This document shows, piece after piece, positions 43,367-48,660 of a DNA stretch of 48,660 bases (within the stretch, counting starts at the first letter, position 1; each line of letters begins with the position of its first letter). The stretch is from Halanaerobiales bacterium (GTDB lineage Bacteria > Bacillota_F > Halanaerobiia > Halanaerobiales > DTU029): contig JADQBV010000069.1 of the NCBI GenBank assembly GCA_016278415.1, positions 1 to 48,660 of the forward strand. Direction: 5' to 3'. The notes beneath the pieces were generated by a model. That model was not told the DNA's origin. It made no database searches and worked only from the letters and a program-made list of their open reading frames with translations. The position numbers were made by a program, and so were the translations under genes.

Positions 43367-46198
43367 CTACCATGATTTCACTAAGTTAATAAATAACCCA
43401 CGATGTCTATAATCAAGATCAGTCAAATCATCATTAAAGTCAGTAAAGTTATATCCTACACCCAATTTGAGCGTATCATTTAATTTTTTGTTAACCCCGA
43501 GCAAGAGTCCACTTTTCCTATCTTCAGCCTGTTTGTTTTCAAGGATACGATATTCACCATAAATATCCCAATCATCTACTCCCTTGTAGCACAATCGGTT
43601 AATCCAGAGATAGGTATCACTGCTAACATCAATATCATCTGATATAAGCTGGCTATTCTTCCAGGCTAGCTTTTCTCCTAATTGCCATCTGGCATTCAGG
43701 TCATAAATACCTTCAATGGAGAATATATTTGATCTTTCATTATATTCTGCTCTGTTCTCCTGATCTTCTGGTTTATATTCCTCCTGATAGGTGTACATAG
43801 CAAGAAGGTTTAGTCTATCAATTTCAATAGGACGATAAGCCAGTCCAAACTGCGCCTCTGTAAAACTATCCTTTTTATCTATATCATTATCTCTTTCAGT
43901 TAGGGAATAATCCAAATTAAATAGAACAGATAACTCTTGGTTATATGCCATATCTATACCTGATGTAAGTACGTACTGTTTCAAATTCTCTTCACCTAAA
44001 TCACGGCGATATTCCATTTTAGCCTTATAAGTCATATCTTCATCTCTATAAACAATTGCTGGAGTAATTATATCCCGATTCACTTCAGTATCATCCTCTT
44101 TAATTACATTACTCCTACTATAATCGAGGGCTAAAGACCACTTATCATTAATATCATGTTTAATCCCAAGAATATTAGATTTACTATCTTCATCTACATT
44201 ATTTGTGGTTTTTTGTTCTATATATAGGTCCGTATTATCATTAATAGCAGTATTACCACCCAGTAACATGGAGTTATTACCTGAACCCTTTGTGACAAAG
44301 GCTGAGTATACCTCTCCATATTCATGATGATAACTCCCACCAAGTTTTAGAGTATCTCTATCTTCAGTATGACTACTGTTGTCCATAGTAATAGCTGCAT
44401 CAAGAGTAATATTATCCCGTGGTTTTATTTTAGCTCCCAGGGTGGTGTTGTTGATTTTATCACCTTTAAGAGATAACTCCTGACTACCATATATCTCTTT
44501 GTCCTTATCTAACTGATATCTAAAATCTATTTCAGTACTAAGCTGACTGTTTAATTGATTATGTTGATTGATATCCTTCTGTCTCAATTGTCCTGATAAT
44601 TTCAACTTATCATTTACTTTATTAGTAACTTTTAAATCTATAATGTCAGTCTTTCCGCTGTCATTCTTTCTCTCCCAATAATATCTTGTAGTATATGATG
44701 TTTGTTCATTACCACCAGTCAACTCAAGATTCAAACTATCTGTATCCTCTTCAATACCCTTCTGTTGGTTGGAAAAACCTTTATCTTTATGACTATATAC
44801 TACATTGATATCAACCCCAGGAAAGCTTGAGTTGATATCATTTAGATTAGTCTCATATTGTACCAGATAGGCATTTGCACTATCTACATCAGCTGTAGTA
44901 TTTATTAGATTATAGGTCATACCACCATCCTCTGAAAAATACTGGTTTGCTAGTTGATTCTGGGAATTAGCCCATTCTAATATGGTATTAGAATTATTAT
45001 TTTGATAGTTATAGGCTATTCCTTTAGATATGTATCTCTTGCCAGCAGCTGTTGTCTCTGTTGTATATGTACCGCTAATTTTAGCACCTTTTTCTTCAGC
45101 TACCAAATTAAACCCATAACTAGACTGCTTATCAATATCTTCAATCGGTTCATATTCATAGTTAGCTATTAGATAAGCACTTTGTTCATCTTCTTCATCA
45201 TATAAATATTCAATTCCAGAAGCATTATTTATTAGTATAATTCTCCCTGAAAGATAATCTATTTTATAATCAAGTCCAACAGTTAATTCTTTGCTTTCTT
45301 CAATCTCTCCAGTAAGATTATCACGGATTTCTACTTTAATCTTCTCTGTTCCTATAAGCAGATTACCATATTTTAAATAATATAACATGCCACCAGTCAT
45401 TTCCAATTCATTATATGTATGTACACTCTCTGGCTTTGACCAAAAACCCATTATTCTTGTTTGGCTATCTGTTTTATTAATATCCATTTTCTCACTATTT
45501 TTTTGCCTATCTCCTTCTAGCTGTTCTTCCTTATCCCTATTGAGTCCATCTTCTTTACCTTTACTGTCTATATCCATATTCTCATCTTGCGAATTATACT
45601 CTTTAAGTTCCGTTTTAAACGTAAATCCATAAAGACTACGATTATAATTTAATAGTCGCTTATCATTTATATTAATTCGATAGTTCCCCCATAACATTTC
45701 TGTATTGTCCCAGGCCAAATCAAGATAAAGTTTCCCTTGACTATCGACCATATTTATTACTGAGGAATCATCTCCATAAATAGGATAATATTTATCAGGA
45801 TCAATTCGACTTATGGTATTATCAGTATTCTGACTAAAGAGACCTTCCCAGATGTCATTTATTTCCCCTTGACCAGTATCCAGTTTTACAGTTATTAGGT
45901 ATTTGCCCTTTATTTTTCCCTTAAGAAAGAAAGCAGTTCTACCATTAACAACTATATTCTCCTTAAATTCATCCCCAATATCTATATCCTTTATATTAGC
46001 TGAAAGATCATTAAACAATAGGGTTAAGTCTATCATACCAACCATCAGCATATCTTCAGATATAGAGTAATTTTCAGCCGAATCATTTGCAGATACCGTT
46101 GATATATCAGTAAATATACTTAAAAAAATTAAAATAATAGCAAATGTTAAAGATATGATTAAGTTTATTCCACATCTATTCTTTATAATTTTATTCAA
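43367..46198 (-). CDS. outer-membrane beta-barrel protein (943 aa), partner of the giant surface protein
   Basis: The start is TTG at 46198, 9 bases after AAGGAG; the ATG at 46207 directly abuts that site. A signal peptide (core INLIISLTFAIILIFLSIF, cleavage near VSA-N) precedes an N-terminal beta-rich domain. That domain contains RIDPDKYYPIYGDDSSVIN (near residues 130-145) and LAWDNTEMLWGNYRINI, a motif set I associate with large barrel proteins of proteobacteria. A Lys/Glu/Asp-rich insert (~200-243) follows. From about residue 330 on there are alternating amphipathic strands with short turns typical of a many-stranded barrel. The chain ends LFINLVKSW; a terminal aromatic is the usual recognition signal for outer-membrane assembly by BamA. 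First gene of the two-gene operon. I do not recognise a named family; function is probably display, anchoring or export of the giant protein. Confidence 0.82.
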   Translation of the reverse strand: MNKIIKNRCGINLIISLTFAIILIFLSIFTDISTVSANDSAENYSISEDMLMVGMIDLTLLFNDLSANIKDIDIGDEFKENIVVNGRTAFFLKGKIKGKYLITVKLDTGQGEINDIWEGLFSQNTDNTISRIDPDKYYPIYGDDSSVINMVDSQGKLYLDLAWDNTEMLWGNYRININDKRLLNYNRSLYGFTFKTELKEYNSQDENMDIDSKGKEDGLNRDKEEQLEGDRQKNSEKMDINKTDSQTRIMGFWSKPESVHTYNELEMTGGMLYYLKYGNLLIGTEKIKVEIRDNLTGEIEESKELTVGLDYKIDYLSGRIILINNASGIEYLYDEEDEQSAYLIANYEYEPIEDIDKQSSYGFNLVAEEKGAKISGTYTTETTAAGKRYISKGIAYNYQNNNSNTILEWANSQNQLANQYFSEDGGMTYNLINTTADVDSANAYLVQYETNLNDINSSFPGVDINVVYSHKDKGFSNQQKGIEEDTDSLNLELTGGNEQTSYTTRYYWERKNDSGKTDIIDLKVTNKVNDKLKLSGQLRQKDINQHNQLNSQLSTEIDFRYQLDKDKEIYGSQELSLKGDKINNTTLGAKIKPRDNITLDAAITMDNSSHTEDRDTLKLGGSYHHEYGEVYSAFVTKGSGNNSMLLGGNTAINDNTDLYIEQKTTNNVDEDSKSNILGIKHDINDKWSLALDYSRSNVIKEDDTEVNRDIITPAIVYRDEDMTYKAKMEYRRDLGEENLKQYVLTSGIDMAYNQELSVLFNLDYSLTERDNDIDKKDSFTEAQFGLAYRPIEIDRLNLLAMYTYQEEYKPEDQENRAEYNERSNIFSIEGIYDLNARWQLGEKLAWKNSQLISDDIDVSSDTYLWINRLCYKGVDDWDIYGEYRILENKQAEDRKSGLLLGVNKKLNDTLKLGVGYNFTDFNDDLTDLDYRHRGLFINLVKSW

Positions 46199-46342
46199 TA
46201 ATATCATCTCCTTAATTTTGGGACCATTTAAGAAATAGAAGCATTTCGGGACTTTTATACTATTCTTATGTTCTATTTCGCCAAATTTCACAAAAATCCT
46301 GCAATATTTGTCAGAAAATTAATTAAATATATAAGTCACATG

Positions 46343-46376
46343 AAAAAAGACAGAAACCTATAAGGCTCCTGTCTTT
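46343..46376 (-). terminator. terminator downstream of lplA
   Basis: Stem AAAGACAG/CTGTCTTT (46346-46353/46369-46376) with inner AGCCT/AGGTT pairing, running into six T on the minus strand. It lies ~110 bases after the lplA stop and before the barrel gene. Confidence 0.88.
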
Positions 46377-46484
46377 ATCTATAATTATTTTAAATATACC
46401 CTTCATCTTAATTACTCAGTAGCTCCGCCTCCACCACCTGTTGCAACTCCTGCTATTGCAGTACCAGCCCGATACCATTATCAA

Positions 46485-47546
46485 CTACCAATCACGCTTT
46501 CTAAGACAGCTCCTTATATCATCCATTATCTCCGTGTACTTAGAACCAAAACCCTCTTCAGTAGAGCCTTCCTCCATATTATCTTCAGTCATATCTATAC
46601 ATTTAATAAACTCTTCTAATCGGAATGGGATCCCTGTGAATTCTTTTGATAGCAGTTTTAACAATTTAGACTCCATAGCATCTGAATAGATAACAGCCTC
46701 TTCTACAATACCATTCTCTAGAGTAAAGCACAATTCTAACCCACCCCATTCAAACCGCTCTTCATATGTAATGTCAAAATTAGGACTATTACCAAATCTC
46801 CATTCCCAGGAAGAATACTTTTCATATAATTCATCTAATTCCTTCATTTGAGAAGGATCTACGATTTTACTACCAAGGTTATTTATATGCTCAGCTCTTG
46901 ATGCTTTATAATTATTTACAAATGACTCCTTTAATGCTTGTTCCATAGCATTTATAGTCAAATCAGTGTTTAGCTCTTTTAAATTAACTACCCTTGAACG
47001 AACAGAATCAATACCCTTTGACTGTATTTTTTCTTTAGAAACCTGTAGATATTTGACTAACTTACTAAAATCAGAATCAATCAATATTGTCCCATGATGG
47101 TATGCAGTTTGGTCAGTAAAATAAAAGGCGTTCCCAGAAAATTTCTTATTACCCACAACAAGATCATTACGCCCGGAGAACTCTGCTTCAATCCCCATCA
47201 TCTTAACAGCTGTTAAAATGACCTGTAATTGCTTGGGCGGATTATATAGTTTCCTATCCATTAGAAAAGTAAAGTTGAGATTACCCAAATCATGAAAAAC
47301 CGCTCCACCACCAGACAATCTACGAGCTAGCTTACCAGCATTCTCTTCTAGAAGTTGACAGCGACATTCCTTCCAGGCATTTTGGTTTCGACCGATAACA
47401 ACTGTATCCTTATTTTGCCACAAATATAATATTACTTCACCTTCCTGAACCTGTCCTAACAAATACTCCTCAAAAGCAAGATTGTACCATGGATCATCAG
47501 ATACAGAAGTTATTGTCCTAATTTTACTAATACCTTCGTTCTTCAT
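46485..47546 (-). CDS. lplA: lipoate-protein ligase A
   Basis: A 353-residue ligase that activates lipoate with ATP and attaches it to E2 or GcvH proteins. It shows the family motifs RRLSGGGAVFHDLGNLNF, GRNDLVVGNKKFSGNAFY and HHGTILIDSDFSKL, and a C-terminal accessory domain (IVDPSQMKELDELYEKYSSW, then EERFEWGGLELCF). AAGGTGG precedes the ATG at 47546 by 9 bases. The C-terminal tail contains a Glu-rich insert. It stands alone with its own terminator; the acceptor protein is not in the window. Confidence 0.94.
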   Translation of the reverse strand: MKNEGISKIRTITSVSDDPWYNLAFEEYLLGQVQEGEVILYLWQNKDTVVIGRNQNAWKECRCQLLEENAGKLARRLSGGGAVFHDLGNLNFTFLMDRKLYNPPKQLQVILTAVKMMGIEAEFSGRNDLVVGNKKFSGNAFYFTDQTAYHHGTILIDSDFSKLVKYLQVSKEKIQSKGIDSVRSRVVNLKELNTDLTINAMEQALKESFVNNYKASRAEHINNLGSKIVDPSQMKELDELYEKYSSWEWRFGNSPNFDITYEERFEWGGLELCFTLENGIVEEAVIYSDAMESKLLKLLSKEFTGIPFRLEEFIKCIDMTEDNMEEGSTEEGFGSKYTEIMDDIRSCLRKRDW

Positions 47547-47697
47547 AATAACATACCACCTTCATAATATATCTTTTGCCACTTTCACTATCATCTTGCT
47601 AGCAAAATCAAATCACCTAATAATAATATCCGGGAAAGTCTAACCTATAATAATTGGCGGGGAGGATGCCAACCTATTAGTCTATATATAATATAAA

Positions 47698-47731
47698 AAC
47701 CCTGTTAGAGGAGACTACCTACAACAGGGTT
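47698..47731 (-). terminator. terminator downstream of the coiled-coil gene
   Basis: A 9-bp perfect stem AACCCTGTT/AACAGGGTT with a 16-base loop, followed by TTTATATT on the minus strand. Confidence 0.88.
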
Positions 47732-47737
47732 ACTTAT

Positions 47738-48007
47738 TTAAGAGACTTCCAATTTTTCCACTCTTTCAGTAAGATCTCCAACATCTCGCATGTTTTCACC
47801 GGTTAATGTTCTCACAGTTCTATAATCTTTCAGGAAGTCTTTAAATTGATACTCAAAATCATCAAATCTTTTATTTATTTCTGTTTCTAGTTTATCTACT
47901 TTATTATCTAGTTTATCTACTTTATCTTCTAGTTTATCCAAACTGCTTTCTATCGATTTTCTGAACTCATAGAATCCATTAAGAAGTTGATCCATTTTAT
48001 CACTCAT
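47738..48007 (-). CDS. small coiled-coil protein, function unknown
   Basis: An 89-residue soluble protein that is almost entirely coiled coil. The centre is built of heptads LEDKVDKL-DNKVDKL-ETEINKR, which arise from a 21-bp tandem duplication in the DNA. The ATG lies 7 bases behind GGGGGG, and the gene has its own terminator, so it is a real small gene. I do not recognise a family with a defined function; similar short proteins are common in Firmicutes and often annotated as hypothetical. Neighbours on both sides are unrelated. Confidence 0.75.
   Translation of the reverse strand: MSDKMDQLLNGFYEFRKSIESSLDKLEDKVDKLDNKVDKLETEINKRFDDFEYQFKDFLKDYRTVRTLTGENMRDVGDLTERVEKLEVS
47886..47948. repeat. 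21-bp tandem repeat encoding heptads
   Basis: TCTAGTTTATCTACTTTA recurs with a 21-base period at 47886 and 47907, with a decayed third copy at 47928. Each unit encodes one heptad of the coiled coil. Confidence 0.85.
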
Positions 48008-48149
48008 ATGTATTCCCCCCTTATGTACCAGTTATTATAATAATATCACATTTATATAAAAGAATCAACAAAATTAAAACAAATGTTCGCTAAATCCTGT
48101 TATATTCGTATTACTAATTAATAAGTTAAAATCACTCAAAGCTGATAAA

Positions 48150-48174
48150 GCCCCAGGGTCTTTTACCCTGAGGC
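48150..48174 (-). terminator. terminator downstream of putP
   Basis: Stem GCCCCAGGGT/ACCCTGAGGC with one mismatch or G-U pair on the minus strand and a 5-base loop (CTTTT on plus). The following T run on the minus strand is short (TTTATC). Confidence 0.7.
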
Positions 48175-48230
48175 CATTTCATCTTATTTAGGTAATATTA
48201 GAAGGTGAATATCATCACCTAATAACAGTT

Positions 48231-48660
48231 CTACTCATTTGCTAGTGGTTTCATAGCTGTTTCAAATTCTTTCTCTACTTCTTCTGTCGGTCCATCTCCA
48301 AATTGGCTAACTAAATAAATAAGCAGAGCAGATATGAAGAAGGCTGGAATTATTTCATAAAGCCCAGTATAGGCAAAGAAGTTTTTCCAAAGAACTACCA
48401 CAATACCACCACTAATTATACCTGTAAGAACACCATTCCTACTAGTCTTACGCCAGAATAGGGAGAATAAGATAGCTGGTCCAAAGGATGCCCCTAAACC
48501 TGCCCAGGCATATGACACAATATCAAGAATTGTGCCACCTGATAAAGCAAAGAAAACACCTATTATTGTAACCAAAGCCACAGCCGCTCGACTAACCCAT
48601 AGTAGTTCTTTTTGACTTGCCTCTGGTCTAATGAGGGATTTGTAAAAATCTTCAGCTAAA
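48231..48660 (-). CDS. putP: sodium/solute symporter, PutP-like, C-terminal part (cut by window end)
   Basis: The frame stays open to the window edge and encodes the last 142 residues of a sodium:solute symporter. LAEDFYKSLIRPEASQKELL, then ARPEASQ-type spacing, VSRAAVALVTIIGVFFALSG, YAWAGLGASFGPAILFSLFW and RKTSRNGVLTGIISGGIVVV match the last helices of the proline symporter PutP. The short acidic C-terminal tail is cytoplasmic. Na+-coupled uptake of proline or a related compatible solute would suit a halophile. The N-terminal two thirds lie outside the window. Confidence 0.9.
   Translation of the reverse strand, partial: LAEDFYKSLIRPEASQKELLWVSRAAVALVTIIGVFFALSGGTILDIVSYAWAGLGASFGPAILFSLFWRKTSRNGVLTGIISGGIVVVLWKNFFAYTGLYEIIPAFFISALLIYLVSQFGDGPTEEVEKEFETAMKPLANE

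Noticed and set aside
1..48660. CRISPR array, tRNA or rRNA genes, intact insertion sequences
   Set aside because: No regularly spaced repeats, no tRNA cloverleaf and no transposase reading frame were seen on either strand.

Overview
The window is AT-rich, gene-dense bacterial DNA. The best fit is a halophilic or alkaliphilic anaerobic Firmicute of the Halanaerobiales type. Three things support this. A Firmicute-style gene set with strong GGAGG-type ribosome binding sites and frequent TTG starts lies beside a large beta-barrel protein that ends in Trp, as expected of a diderm outer membrane. The metabolism is fermentative and ferredoxin-linked (a two-subunit 2-oxoacid:ferredoxin oxidoreductase, no respiratory genes). 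Many proteins carry hydrophilic Asp/Glu/Asn-rich linkers. A spore photoproduct lyase homologue suggests a spore-forming lineage. The assignment is inference; no rRNA is present.

Layout. 1-5.6 kb: the 3' part of thiI, then nadE and a first NitT/TauT-type ABC operon (binding protein, ATPase, permease) on the minus strand. The operon is preceded by a structured leader that looks like an IS200/IS605-type end relic or a regulatory RNA. 5.9-10 kb: a ubiD-ubiA-ubiX cluster behind a ParB-like gene. 10.4-15 kb: murB and ridA (+), a PIN/RHH toxin-antitoxin pair (-), splB and bioY (+). The bioY promoter is a perfect TTGACA-17-TATAAT lying on a long inverted repeat. 15-25 kb (all minus): degV, sat, a PHP phosphoesterase, a DUF218 membrane protein, yjbQ, an SPFH protein, a chemoreceptor and a LysM/M23 peptidase. 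25.3-30.4 kb: korA-korB (-), a PAS/HD-GYP c-di-GMP phosphodiesterase (+) and a ZIP metal transporter (-). 30.5-33.2 kb: a second NitT/TauT-type ABC operon. 33.5-46.2 kb: a two-gene surface locus, a 943-residue outer-membrane barrel protein followed by a 3255-residue multidomain surface protein. 46.4-48.7 kb: lplA, a small coiled-coil protein and the 3' part of a putP-type symporter.

The most interesting locus is the barrel plus giant surface protein pair. The giant protein ends with an SdrD-like domain and a short tail. The barrel protein carries, near its N-terminus, the YYP[IV]YGDDS-type module that I associate with the same single-chain architecture in proteobacteria. The two genes therefore look like a split, reordered version of that architecture in a diderm Firmicute. 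Other points worth checking are a spore photoproduct lyase in which the H-donor cysteine (C141 in Bacillus subtilis) is alanine, a KorB lacking the usual GIGC cluster cysteine, two diverged copies of a structured intergenic element, and operator-like palindromes placed exactly on the promoters of bioY and the toxin-antitoxin pair. Several starts were moved from the longest possible reading frame to the codon that follows a good ribosome binding site.
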